From positions 1 to 64,000 of the forward strand of contig NZ_PCOU01000026.1 in assembly GCF_002979455.1 (NCBI RefSeq): DNA of 64,000 bases. Direction: 5' to 3'. Positions 43,967 through 52,994 of this stretch are shown one piece after another (the stretch's first letter is position 1; each line of letters begins with the position of its first letter). The translations under genes were made by a program, and so were the position numbers. Below the pieces are notes generated by a model. It was not told the DNA's origin and did no database searches. It worked only from the letters and a program-made list of their open reading frames with translations. This DNA comes from Chryseobacterium sp. MYb7 (GTDB taxonomy: Bacteria > Bacteroidota > Bacteroidia > Flavobacteriales > Weeksellaceae).

Positions 43967-46357
43967 ATGTCAAAAAAACTAATAACACTCTTAGCAATAA
44001 GCGCCATCTATTGCCTTCATGCACAAACCAAGGCTGAAGAAGCTCTTAAAACATTTGAACAAAAATATCCTCAGGAAAAAATACATCTATTACTGGACAA
44101 AAGCAGTTATACAGCAGGGGAAAACCTGTGGTTTAAGTCTTTTGTATTTGATGGCTATACTACCTCTACTATTTCCACTACCCTTTTTGTAGAGCTGTAT
44201 GACAGTAATAAAAATCAGATCAGCAAAAAATTAATTCCATTAATTAACGGAGAAGGAAGTGGTAACATTTCTCTTGCAAGTTCTTTAAAAGAGGATGTTT
44301 ACTATATCAGGGCTTATACCAGCTGGATGGCCAATTTTAATGAGGATTTCCAACTTATAAAGCCTATTGTTGTTTACAATCCTTCGTCTCCTGAGAAATT
44401 AATAGCCAATCCAACTTCCTGGGCTGCTTCAGCATATCCAGAAAGCGGTAGTTTTATCGATGGAATTACTACAAAAGTTGCGGTAAGGCTACAATCCAAT
44501 GGAACAGTTCCTTCTGAGTGGGAAGGCTATATTGTGGAGTCTGATAATCCTGACACAAAAATCACAACATTTAAAGGGCTTGACCCAAATATTGGATTAT
44601 TTACGATCACCCCTAAAGCCGGAAAAAAATATCAATTGATTGTTCAGGATAAAAATGGGCAAAAACAGAACATTCTGCTTCCTGAAGTCTCTACATCCGG
44701 GATCAACCTACAGGTAACAAGTGATAAAGACCATGTAAAATATACAATAAAGGCTAAAAATCAGCCTCAGGATTCGCAATATTATACTGTTTTAGGAACC
44801 ATCAACAATCAGCTTGTTTATAAGGCTAAGATTAACAAAATCAATAATGAAACTCAATATTCTATTTCCAACAATCAACTAGTTAGTGGAATTTTGCAGC
44901 TTACCGTTTTTGATGATAAAGAGAATGTTGTTTCCAACAGACTTGCTTTTGTGCAGCCTCAGCTATTACAGTTCAAACAGCCTTCACTGCAATCTGTTTC
45001 ATTGAAAGATACCCCACGAAGCAGGAACTCATTTGATATTCCTAAAGACGCCAATTATTCCAACTATACCGTTTTAGTGCTTGATGCTAATACTAAAAGT
45101 ACGGAAGAAGATCAAAGTTTATTAAGCTCTTTATGGCTCACCGGAGATATCACGTCATCCATTACCAATCCGACTCAATATTTTACAAAAAACCGCAATA
45201 CTGAAGCATTGGATGCCTTATTGATTTCAGAAAAATGGAAACGTTTTGAGTGGAAATCTATTATGACAGGAAATTATCCGATGATCAAGTATCAACCGGA
45301 AAGTTATCTTTCATATAAAGGAAAGGTAAATATCCAAGGGAAGCCAGCTCCCAATACGGAAGTAAACTTAATTTTCGGTTCGGAGCCAGGCTCCAGAATG
45401 TCTCAGATAAAGTCTGATAACAATGGCTTTCTGACATTGAATAATCTGGTTTTTGAGGATTCAATGAAGTTTTTTTATCAGTTAAATTCTGAACCAAAGG
45501 ATCTCAATAATAATTATTCTGTTTATTTCCAGCCCACATCCAATTTTGTTCCTTACAAAAAGAATCTTCCTGTAAGTTCTTACAAACTGGTTCAACGTCC
45601 GGCTGACGACAATCCTTCTAATGAGGTCAGCAGATCTCTTACAGCCCTTAATGCTCAAAAAGTGATCAGTGAGAATATCACCAATATTGAAGAAATTAAA
45701 TTAAAGGGAGAAGTAAAGAATAAGACTAAAAAATTAAATGACGAGCTGAGCAGCCCACGATTCAAAAGTATGAATGAGCAGGTTTTTGATTTTGTAAATG
45801 ACTCAACAATGGTAACTTCAACTAATATTCTGAAGTGGTTACAGGGAAGAGTGGCAGGTTTAACAATTCAAATGCAGCGTGGTAGCTACACGGCATCCCT
45901 AAGAGGAGCGGAAGTAGGTATCTATCTTGACGAAATGCTTGTTGATCCCAGCCAGGTAGACAATATTTCTACATCAGACATTGCTATGGTAAAAGTGATT
46001 AAAGGATTTTTCGCAGGTGGTTTTAGTGGTGGTGGTAACGGAGCCATCGCAATTTATAGCCGTCGAGGTGCTTCTTCCGATAGAATTGTGTCATCAAAAT
46101 TAAGACAGATTACCTTAACCGGATATGACAAAGAAGCCCCATTTGAAAGCCCAGATTATGGTAATGAAAAATTTAAAGGTGTTGCTCAGGATACCCGAAG
46201 TGTTCTTTACTGGAATTCTTTTCTTGAAGCACAGCCTGAAGAATCATCTAAGGTACAGTTTTACAACAATGATGATGCAAAAAAATATAAAGTAATCATC
46301 ATGGGATATGATAAAAGCAATGATACTCCGCTTTATTATAATGAGGTCCTTCCTTAA
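43967..46357 (+). CDS. MG2-like secreted protein with C-terminal TonB-plug domain
   Basis: 796 residues with a signal peptide (MSKKLITLLAISAIYCLHAQ). Residues 35-130 (EKIHLLLDKSSYTAGENLWFKSFVFDG) look like a macroglobulin MG2 module, with more Ig-like strands after it. A plug-like domain lies near 625-710 (STNILKWLQGRVAGLTIQ, AEVGIYLDEMLVD, AMVKVIKGFFAGGFSGGGNGAIAIYSRRG). No outer-membrane barrel follows, so it is not a transporter by itself. Similar proteins are common in Flavobacteriia but their role is unknown. Confidence 0.78.
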   Translation: MSKKLITLLAISAIYCLHAQTKAEEALKTFEQKYPQEKIHLLLDKSSYTAGENLWFKSFVFDGYTTSTISTTLFVELYDSNKNQISKKLIPLINGEGSGNISLASSLKEDVYYIRAYTSWMANFNEDFQLIKPIVVYNPSSPEKLIANPTSWAASAYPESGSFIDGITTKVAVRLQSNGTVPSEWEGYIVESDNPDTKITTFKGLDPNIGLFTITPKAGKKYQLIVQDKNGQKQNILLPEVSTSGINLQVTSDKDHVKYTIKAKNQPQDSQYYTVLGTINNQLVYKAKINKINNETQYSISNNQLVSGILQLTVFDDKENVVSNRLAFVQPQLLQFKQPSLQSVSLKDTPRSRNSFDIPKDANYSNYTVLVLDANTKSTEEDQSLLSSLWLTGDITSSITNPTQYFTKNRNTEALDALLISEKWKRFEWKSIMTGNYPMIKYQPESYLSYKGKVNIQGKPAPNTEVNLIFGSEPGSRMSQIKSDNNGFLTLNNLVFEDSMKFFYQLNSEPKDLNNNYSVYFQPTSNFVPYKKNLPVSSYKLVQRPADDNPSNEVSRSLTALNAQKVISENITNIEEIKLKGEVKNKTKKLNDELSSPRFKSMNEQVFDFVNDSTMVTSTNILKWLQGRVAGLTIQMQRGSYTASLRGAEVGIYLDEMLVDPSQVDNISTSDIAMVKVIKGFFAGGFSGGGNGAIAIYSRRGASSDRIVSSKLRQITLTGYDKEAPFESPDYGNEKFKGVAQDTRSVLYWNSFLEAQPEESSKVQFYNNDDAKKYKVIIMGYDKSNDTPLYYNEVLP

Positions 46358-46378
46358 TTAATCTAAAATCTATGATAC

Positions 46379-46414
46379 AGCCTGATTGCATTTTATTGCA
46401 ATCAGGCTTTTTTA
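46379..46414 (+). terminator. Terminator
   Basis: A 12-bp perfect stem (AGCCTGATTGCA / TGCAATCAGGCT), loop TTTTAT, T run. Confidence 0.95.
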
Positions 46415-46550
46415 TGCAGTAAGCACTCTACATTCACCTTTTCTATTTCCTGGAAATTCCGTACCTTAGGATTCCATAATCTACTGATTTTGTCTTTACT
46501 TACATCTCACAGATTATTCCATAAAACTTCAATTACCAAATTCAAAAAAA

Positions 46551-47216
46551 ATGAATCAGCAACTATTCGAAAAAGTAGACCATTACATTAGTAATCTGGT
46601 AGCACCTGAAGACCATTTTCTCCAAGAAACAATTCAGTCTTTAGATGATGCTTCCATGCCTCAAATCAGTATAACTCCTACGCAAGGCAAGTTTTTGCAG
46701 GTTATGATGCGTATGTGTAAAGCCAAGCGTGTATTAGAATTAGGCACTTTAGGAGCCTACAGCACTATTTGGATGGCAAGAGCGATTCCTGCAGACGGTA
46801 AGGTTATCACTATAGAATACGACCCTCACCATGCTGATATTGCCAGCCGGAATATTGCAAAAGCAGGACTTTCTGATCAGATTGATCTTCGGGTTGGCAA
46901 AGCGATGGATCTATTAAAAGAACTTATTGCAAAGAATGAAGAAGCTTTTGATTTTATTTTTATTGATGCCGATAAACCACCTTACACCGAATATTTTGAA
47001 TTAGCACTTAAGCTTTCACATTCTGGGACAGTGATTGTTTGTGATAATATAATCAGGGAAGGTAAAGTGCTGGACGAAAATACAAGTGATGAAAGAGTGA
47101 AAGGTGTACAGCGTTTTAATAAAATGCTGGCCAGCAATCCAAAAGTTACCGCTACTATTATGCAAACAGTGGGAGCAAAAGAATATGACGGAATGTCAAT
47201 TGCTGTTGTCAATTGA
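46551..47216 (+). CDS. Class I SAM O-methyltransferase
   Basis: 221 residues with the caffeoyl-CoA/catechol O-methyltransferase layout: KRVLELGTLGAYSTIWMARAIP (SAM motif I), VITIEYDPHHA, FDFIFIDADKPPYTEY (metal ligands), IVCDNIIREG. It is cytosolic. The acceptor is unknown. Confidence 0.92.
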   Translation: MNQQLFEKVDHYISNLVAPEDHFLQETIQSLDDASMPQISITPTQGKFLQVMMRMCKAKRVLELGTLGAYSTIWMARAIPADGKVITIEYDPHHADIASRNIAKAGLSDQIDLRVGKAMDLLKELIAKNEEAFDFIFIDADKPPYTEYFELALKLSHSGTVIVCDNIIREGKVLDENTSDERVKGVQRFNKMLASNPKVTATIMQTVGAKEYDGMSIAVVN

Positions 47217-47253
47217 TTTGAGACCGTAATTTTGGGCAATAAAAAATATTTTT

Positions 47254-47279
47254 AAAGGTGGGGAAACTCACCTTTTTTC
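47254..47279 (+). terminator. Terminator
   Basis: AAAGGTG / CACCTTT stem with a T6 run. Confidence 0.8.
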
Positions 47280-47318
47280 TTTATAAAAATCTTATTTTAG
47301 CTATCCGAAAACAGAACA

Positions 47319-49442
47319 ATGACGACCGTAGAATTTATACAGAAACAGCTCAATATTTCTGAAAAGAGCATCAACAATACTTTACAATTATTAGCAGAAG
47401 ACTGCACCATTCCCTTTATTTCCCGTTACCGAAAAGATAAAACCGGAAATCTTGATGAAATACAGATCGAACAGATCTCCAAGATCAGCAAGCAGTTTGA
47501 AGATATTGTCAAGAGAAAAGAATCTATTTTAAAATCGATAGAAGAACAGAATGCCCTGACTCCTGAGCTTCAACAAAGAATTGAAGACAGCTTCGATATT
47601 CAGGAACTGGAAGACCTTTATCTTCCTTTCAAAAAACGTAAAAAAACAAAAGCTGATACAGCGAAGGAAAAAGGACTTGAACCTTTAGCCAGGATCATTA
47701 TGAGCCAAAAGAATAACGATGTGCAGTTTTTGGCTTCAAAATACCTGAACAATGAAGTTTCCTCTGAGGAAGAAGCACTTCAGGGAGCGAGAGACATCAT
47801 GGCAGAATGGATTAACGAAAACATGTACGTCCGTAAGAACCTCAGAAGGCTTTTTCAACGCAAGGCAATGGTTACCTCAAAGGTTGTAAAGGCTAAAAAA
47901 GATGAAGAAGACGCACAGAAATTCTCTCAATATTTTGAATGGGAGGAAAGTCTTAGCAGAACTCCTTCTCACAGACTTTTGGCCATGTTAAGGGCAGAAG
48001 CTGAAGGTTTTGTAAAAACAAATGTAGGAATAGACAAAGAAGAAGCCATTGACTTCATTGAAAAGGCTATAATCAAATCCAATAATGAAAGTTCTGAACA
48101 AATTTCATTGGCCATAAAGGACAGCTATAAAAGACTTCTGGAACCAGCTATTTCCAATGAAGCACTGCAGGAAGCCAAAGAAAAAGCAGATAAAAAAGCC
48201 ATTGAAATTTTCTCTGAAAACTTAAGCCAGCTTCTACTAGCTCCGCCCTTAGGAGAAAAAAGGATTCTGGCAATAGATCCGGGGTACCGAAGCGGATGTA
48301 AAGTAGTTTGCCTTGATGAAAAGGGAGATTTACTGCATAATGAAACCCTCTACCCTCACGCTCCACAGAACGAAAGCGGAATGGCCATGAAAAAAATCCG
48401 TTCTATGGTAAATGCTTATAATATTGAGGCTATTTCTATTGGTAACGGAACTGCAAGCCGTGAAACCGAATTTTTCATTAAAAAGATTGCTTTTGATAAG
48501 CCTTTACAGGTATTTGTGGTATCAGAAGCAGGAGCATCTGTCTATTCTGCAAGTAAAATTGCAAGAGAAGAGTTTCCAACATATGATGTAACAGTGCGTG
48601 GAGCAGTTTCTATCGGAAGAAGACTTTCTGACCCGTTAGCAGAGCTGGTAAAGATTGATGCCAAGTCTATTGGTGTCGGACAGTATCAGCATGATGTAGA
48701 TCAGACTCAATTAAAAAATGAGCTGGATTCTACGGTGATGAAATGTGTAAATTCTGTTGGAATTAATCTCAATACAGCAAGCAAATCACTGCTAAGTTAT
48801 GTTTCCGGAATTGGAGAGAAGATGGCTGAAAACATCATTAATTACCGTGCTGAAAACGGAGCTTTTGAAGACAGAAAACAGCTTAAAAAAGTTCCAAGGC
48901 TTGGAGAAAAAGCTTTCCAACAGGCAGCTGCTTTTGTGAGAATTGCTAATGCTAAAAATCCACTGGATAATTCTGCCGTACATCCGGAAGCCTACGGAAT
49001 TGTAGAAAAAATGGCAAAAGATTTAGGTATTAAAACCGATGAACTGATCGCCAATAAAGATAAAATAGCCATGGTAAAACCAGAAAGCTATATCACAGGG
49101 GAAATCGGAATTTTAGGAATTAAAGATATTTTAAAAGAACTTGAGAAACCTGGATTGGATCCAAGAAAAGCTGCAAAAGTATTTGAATTCGATCCAAACG
49201 TTAAAAGCATTAAAGACCTGAAAGCAGGAATGATTCTTCCGGGAATTGTCAATAACATTACAGCTTTTGGATGTTTTGTAGATCTTGGAATCAAAGAAAG
49301 CGGACTGGTCCATATTTCTCAGTTGAAAGACGGATTTGTATCAGACGTAAATGAAGTGGTAAAACTTCATCAGCACGTTCGGGTAAAGATAACGGAAGTA
49401 GATGAGGCAAGAAAAAGAGTACAACTGAGCATGATTTTGTAA
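47319..49442 (+). CDS. tex: Tex family RNA-binding transcription accessory protein
   Basis: 707 residues. The N-terminal helices (FIQKQLNISEKSINNTLQLL) are followed by YqgF-like (RILAIDPGYRSGCKVVCLDEKG), two HhH segments (SVGINLNTASKSLLSYVSGIGEKMAENI) and a C-terminal S1 domain (LPGIVNNITAFGCFVDLGIKESGLVHISQL). It binds nucleic acid and acts in transcription or translation. A diverged copy of its last 80 or so bp lies at 50301-50389. Confidence 0.95.
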   Translation: MTTVEFIQKQLNISEKSINNTLQLLAEDCTIPFISRYRKDKTGNLDEIQIEQISKISKQFEDIVKRKESILKSIEEQNALTPELQQRIEDSFDIQELEDLYLPFKKRKKTKADTAKEKGLEPLARIIMSQKNNDVQFLASKYLNNEVSSEEEALQGARDIMAEWINENMYVRKNLRRLFQRKAMVTSKVVKAKKDEEDAQKFSQYFEWEESLSRTPSHRLLAMLRAEAEGFVKTNVGIDKEEAIDFIEKAIIKSNNESSEQISLAIKDSYKRLLEPAISNEALQEAKEKADKKAIEIFSENLSQLLLAPPLGEKRILAIDPGYRSGCKVVCLDEKGDLLHNETLYPHAPQNESGMAMKKIRSMVNAYNIEAISIGNGTASRETEFFIKKIAFDKPLQVFVVSEAGASVYSASKIAREEFPTYDVTVRGAVSIGRRLSDPLAELVKIDAKSIGVGQYQHDVDQTQLKNELDSTVMKCVNSVGINLNTASKSLLSYVSGIGEKMAENIINYRAENGAFEDRKQLKKVPRLGEKAFQQAAAFVRIANAKNPLDNSAVHPEAYGIVEKMAKDLGIKTDELIANKDKIAMVKPESYITGEIGILGIKDILKELEKPGLDPRKAAKVFEFDPNVKSIKDLKAGMILPGIVNNITAFGCFVDLGIKESGLVHISQLKDGFVSDVNEVVKLHQHVRVKITEVDEARKRVQLSMIL

Positions 49443-49483
49443 TTTTTATTTACAAATTAAAATATAAACACAAAATATTTATT

Positions 49484-50134
49484 TTGAGCACAAAACATTT
49501 AATTTTCGATCTGGACGGAACATTATGGGATTCCAGAGCCACGATCATCAAAATATGGAATGAAGTATTGGGCAGACATCATTTGATCCAAAGAAACCTG
49601 AAACCTGAAGATATGAATCAATACATGGGATTATTGGCTCATGATATTGTAAAAGATATTATTCCAGGTATTTCAGATCTACAGGCGCAGGAACTTCTTT
49701 CTGAAATTGTTGCTGAAGAAAATAAAACACTGCACCTACAGGGCGGAATTTTATATGATGGTGTTGAAAATACTTTGAGAAGCCTGGCTAGCACCCACTC
49801 TCTTTTTATTGTAAGCAACTGTCAGGATGGTTATATTGAATCCTTTTTAGATTATTATCAATTCAATGATCTGTTTGTCGATTTTGAATCTCACGGACGA
49901 ACCCAAAAACCAAAATCTGAAAATATACAGCTCCTCATGGAAAGAAATCAGCTATCCACTGATGATTCTGTATACATTGGCGATACTCAAACCGATTATG
50001 ATTCCGCAAAGGCGAATGGATTGCCATTTATTTTCTGTACATATGGATTCGGAAAACTTTCTGATTCACTATACGAGCCATCAATTCTTGCATTTTCAGA
50101 CTTGAGAACTCTTATTTCTGCTGTTACAAAATAG
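49484..50134 (+). CDS. HAD phosphatase, phosphoglycolate phosphatase-like
   Basis: 216 residues. The catalytic motif is FDLDGTLWDS (Asp9 and Asp11), a Thr/Ser in FIVSNCQDG, Lys in RTQKPKSENI and YIGDTQTDYDSAKANG as motif IV. It should hydrolyse a small phosphate ester. I use TTG at 49484 as start because no in-frame ATG precedes it and the catalytic motif is only nine residues in. It starts 41 nt after tex. Confidence 0.82.
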   Translation: MSTKHLIFDLDGTLWDSRATIIKIWNEVLGRHHLIQRNLKPEDMNQYMGLLAHDIVKDIIPGISDLQAQELLSEIVAEENKTLHLQGGILYDGVENTLRSLASTHSLFIVSNCQDGYIESFLDYYQFNDLFVDFESHGRTQKPKSENIQLLMERNQLSTDDSVYIGDTQTDYDSAKANGLPFIFCTYGFGKLSDSLYEPSILAFSDLRTLISAVTK

Positions 50135-50162
50135 AATATCAGAATATTTTAAATTTTTAAAA

Positions 50163-50201
50163 TATATAAGCCAAAAACAATATTGTTTTTGGCTTATATA
50201 T
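50163..50201 (+). terminator. Long near-perfect palindrome, terminator after the HAD gene
   Basis: The arms run 50163-50181 and 50184-50201 with GCCAAAAACAA on one side and TTGTTTTTGGC on the other around TA. It is rich in A and T at both ends. Confidence 0.75.
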
Positions 50202-50218
50202 AAAATCATTATACTTAA

Positions 50219-50311
50219 TTAATATTTTATAATAGGCATTAAAGCTGTATTACGTGGACGAGAAACACCATTTGCAACATCATTAGTCATATCAAATGGA
50301 GTTATCAAACC
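50219..50311 (-). pseudogene. C-terminal remnant of a fibre- or collar-like protein
   Basis: Read on the minus strand, 30 codons are open and end at a stop: GLITPFDMTNDVANGVSRP then RNTALMPIIKY. The end S-R-P-R-N-x-A-x-x-x-I-I-K-Y resembles C-termini of phage tail-collar or Bacteroidota surface-fibre proteins. No start codon or upstream coding part is left; it abuts the tex fragment. Confidence 0.45.
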
Positions 50312-50389
50312 TCATCGCACGTTAGTGTAAAAGGTGACGGAAGTAGATGAAGTGAGAAAAAGAGTACAGCCAAGCACGATTTTGTAAAT
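50301..50389 (+). pseudogene. Diverged copy of the 3' end of tex
   Basis: About 86 bp align to tex 49351-49442 at roughly 80 percent identity with two single-base gaps, ending at the same TAA. The translated end is VTEVDEVRKRVQPSTIL against ITEVDEARKRVQLSMIL in tex. It lacks any start. The copy lies 0.95 kb after the true end. Confidence 0.8.
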
Positions 50390-50451
50390 AAAATAACAAC
50401 CCCTGAAGATTCAGGGATTGTTACATTACTTCACATTTTCTAAAAATGATT

Positions 50452-51216
50452 TTATAATTTAGCTATGCTAAATCTGAAAAATGCTGGATTCCATGCTTTA
50501 GTAACTCCCACAGCATCTCCATTACTTTCCTTACCTTGAACCGTTATTATATCATTTGCTAAAAAATGATGTATACCCACTAAATTGCATAATGTATTAT
50601 TCGCCACCCCTGCTGGAGCCTGCATTGTTTGTATTAGTGTTGTTCCCTTATACAAATAAAGTACTATTCCGTTATTATTAATCGATCCCCCAGGGAAACC
50701 AAATTGTACCTGTACTAAAAAGTCTCCATCCTGATTAATCTTAATCTCATCATCAGAAATATTAACCCCTCCCCAGGTATCTTGTTCGGTTGTATCAAAT
50801 TTCAATATCTGCGCGCTATTATTTGTGAAATTCATAGCTTCTCCTGATTTTACAGTTGCAACTACAGGTGTCACACTTGTAGTAACCCAAGTAGGTGAAG
50901 ATGCATTTCCTTGTGAAGTCAGCACCTGCCCTGAAGTTCCGGCATTCCCATTAGGCTTTAATGCTCCACTGAACTGAACGTTTCCTACAACATCTATTTT
51001 TTCCGTAGGAACAGTTTTTCCTACTCCCACATTACCTGTATTGGTTACCGTAAAATCATTAAGCTGCTGAGCTGCTGTTGGAGCTCCGGTAGAAGGATTA
51101 TCCTTAGCTCCATCAATGTTCAAAGTCCCTTGAGGGTTTGTGGTGTTAATTCCAACCTGTGAAAATCCCAAAATTGAAAATGAGATTGCTGTTAAAATTA
51201 TAAGTTTCTTTTTCAT
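50452..51216 (-). CDS. Secreted surface protein, GINT type (paralogue A)
   Basis: 254 residues. The signal peptide MKKKLIILTAISFSILGFSQ is followed by VGINTTNPQGTLNIDGAKDNPSTGAPTAAQQ, then a Thr/Asn-rich middle and a C-terminal part with beta-strand alternation resembling a C1q/TNF-type jelly roll (NNNGIVLYLYKGTTLIQ). The first 75 residues are clearly homologous to the protein at 51658. It has an activator-like box in its promoter, shared with three other genes. Confidence 0.75.
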   Translation of the reverse strand: MKKKLIILTAISFSILGFSQVGINTTNPQGTLNIDGAKDNPSTGAPTAAQQLNDFTVTNTGNVGVGKTVPTEKIDVVGNVQFSGALKPNGNAGTSGQVLTSQGNASSPTWVTTSVTPVVATVKSGEAMNFTNNSAQILKFDTTEQDTWGGVNISDDEIKINQDGDFLVQVQFGFPGGSINNNGIVLYLYKGTTLIQTMQAPAGVANNTLCNLVGIHHFLANDIITVQGKESNGDAVGVTKAWNPAFFRFSIAKL

Positions 51217-51309
51217 CTTATTAAAAATTTTAATTATGTATTAAATTACCAGATAACATCTTTATTTACATAAAATCCAATAAATAATATTTGATAATTA
51301 TCTTAGGGT

Positions 51310-51369
51310 CAAAAGTATTTTATTCTGGTCATATTAAACAAAAAATAGCATATCACACTCATATCTCAC
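51310..51369 (-). promoter_or_regulatory. Promoter of paralogue A with shared upstream box
   Basis: On the minus strand: TACTTTTG (51310-51317) and TTG (51339-51341), with TATCACACTCATATCTCAC (plus-strand reading) at 51351-51369. The box has two TATC[AT]CAC half-sites spaced 11 bp and starts 33 nt upstream of the -7 element. Confidence 0.65.
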
Positions 51370-51657
51370 TAATACAACTGTTTAATTATCAATATTATTT
51401 AAATATTTCAAACCCAAAAGTTCAGGAAGAAGACATCTAAGTTTCTAGCTTTTAATCGTAAACCGAATCTATTAAGGTGCATTTTCTATAGTAAAATTTC
51501 AAAACTGCAACTCAATATAATTTCTTAAATTAAAAAACACTGATCAACAAAATCCTATTAAGCTTTTAACCTCCCTACAGGTAAAATAAAATTTTCACCA
51601 ATAATTGAATAATAGGGGATGAATGAGAGAATAGGGAGGCAAAAGCAATTAAATTAT
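51370..51657. other. AT-rich spacer with an 8-bp inverted repeat
   Basis: CCTCCCTA (51570-51577) and TAGGGAGG (51632-51639) could pair across 54 nt downstream of the minus-strand gene ending at 51658, perhaps as a terminator. Nothing else is seen. Confidence 0.35.
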
Positions 51658-52374
51658 TTAAAATTTCGAGTATTCTGCAATATAGTACAAGTTGGAATAT
51701 ATGTCTTCGCCAAGGTTGTTTTTAACACCCTGTAAAGTTATTGTAAATCCTGGGGCAGTACTAGCGTCAATAGACATAGTTCCACTTTCAGGAGTATTTG
51801 TCGTACAAACATTAGTTCCGTTACCCCCTATAGCACTACAGGCTAATACGCTGTTTTTTTTCACCATTATTCCTGTAATAGCAGCCTTTCCAGAAAGATT
51901 AAATAAAGATACAGTTACGCTTTTTAAGTAGGGATATCCGGCAGGCGCTGTTGTTGCCGGAATAGTTTGTGTTTTATCCCAATGAGCTCCAAGAATTTCT
52001 CCTCTCACAACAGTGGTACCGCTTTCTGATGCTGGAACCTTAACTACATTACCATTTGAGTCTACTGCTATTGACTCAACACCAGAAGCCCCTACAGGAA
52101 TATTTCGTACACGAAGCTCTCCATTAATATCTAATTTTTTAGTTGGTGCAATTATTCCAATACCTACATTTCCATTAGCGGTAACTGCAAAATCGTTGGC
52201 CTGCTGAACCACTGTGGGAGCTCCTGAACTGGCATTATCTTTAGCGCCATCCACATGAAGGGCAGCCTGTGGATTTGGAGTGTTCACTCCTATTTGGGAG
52301 AACATTAACAATGGGCTAAACATTGCTAATAAAATCACTAATCTGTTTTTTTTCATCCTTGTTGTTTTTTTCAT
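51658..52374 (-). CDS. Secreted surface protein, GINT type (paralogue B)
   Basis: 238 residues; the signal peptide ends MFSQ. IGVNTPNPQAALHVDGAKDNASSGAPTVVQQANDFAVTANGNVGIG matches paralogue A. The C-terminal half is unrelated to A and of unknown fold. ATG at 52374 or 52356. It shares the upstream box with paralogue A. Confidence 0.75.
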   Translation of the reverse strand: MKKTTRMKKNRLVILLAMFSPLLMFSQIGVNTPNPQAALHVDGAKDNASSGAPTVVQQANDFAVTANGNVGIGIIAPTKKLDINGELRVRNIPVGASGVESIAVDSNGNVVKVPASESGTTVVRGEILGAHWDKTQTIPATTAPAGYPYLKSVTVSLFNLSGKAAITGIMVKKNSVLACSAIGGNGTNVCTTNTPESGTMSIDASTAPGFTITLQGVKNNLGEDIYSNLYYIAEYSKF

Positions 52375-52515
52375 CTTTGTTTTATTTAAATGTTAATATA
52401 TTTTCATAAGATTTCATGTTTTATAATTAACTATGGGTTCGTTATAAATAGTGTTTAATTATTTTAGAGAAGATTAATATCAATTCACAAAAGTTATACT
52501 GAAATTTTCTCTGCG

Positions 52516-52574
52516 CAAAACTATTTTCTTTCATTAGTTTAAACAAAAAATCAGATATCACACTCATATCTCAC
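52516..52574 (-). promoter_or_regulatory. Promoter of paralogue B with shared upstream box
   Basis: On the minus strand: TAGTTTTG (52516-52523), TTG (52544-52546), and the identical 19-nt box TATCACACTCATATCTCAC at 52556-52574, 32 nt upstream of the -7 element. AAACAAAAAAT beside it is also shared with the paralogue A promoter. Confidence 0.68.
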
Positions 52575-52931
52575 ACATACAAGCAATTGAAAATAAAATA
52601 GTTAAAATAAAATTGTAAAAAAGATTGACTTGCATCTTTAATGGTTCTTCAAAAATAAAACTGCAGAATCAATACTAAAAGTAAGTGACAATTTCATCAT
52701 ATTCAATTAAATTTCAAAAACAGAATCTGACCCATAAGATTGTTGAAGTTGCAAAAATTCATTCGGGAAAAGTGAGTGACATTATGATCTCAATAATAAA
52801 GTTATCTTTAAGCATAATTCTTTTAGCATTTAATTTTCTATACAGAAATTGAAAATAAGTAAGAAGATCATTAAGTACATATTTTATTTATATCCAGCAA
52901 AACCAGAATTAAGTTTATTCATCTACTTTTC
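52575..52931. other. Gene-free spacer with a possible coding relic
   Basis: On the plus strand about 52710-52790 reads KFQKQNLTHKIVEVAKIHSG without stops, in a stretch rich in stops elsewhere. It might be a relic of a histidine kinase, but I cannot support this from sequence alone. Confidence 0.25.
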
Positions 52932-52964
52932 AAAAAAATGCCTGAGATATATACTATCTCAGGC
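52932..52964 (-). terminator. Terminator of the first HTH gene
   Basis: GCCTGAGATA and TATCTCAGGC (10 bp) pair around TATAC, with T7 after it on the minus strand. Confidence 0.92.
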
Positions 52965-52994
52965 TTAACAAAACATTAAAAATCACACATTTAT

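Noticed and set aside
47319..50400. CRISPR or phage-defence locus near the tex fragment
   Set aside because: No spaced direct repeats, no Cas-, toxin- or nuclease-like genes; the only repeated sequence is the tex end.
52680..52830. Possible relic KFQKQNLTHKIVEVAKIHSG as a kinase fragment
   Set aside because: A short open stretch with only a loose resemblance to DHp helices; kept only as a low-confidence note, not as a finding.
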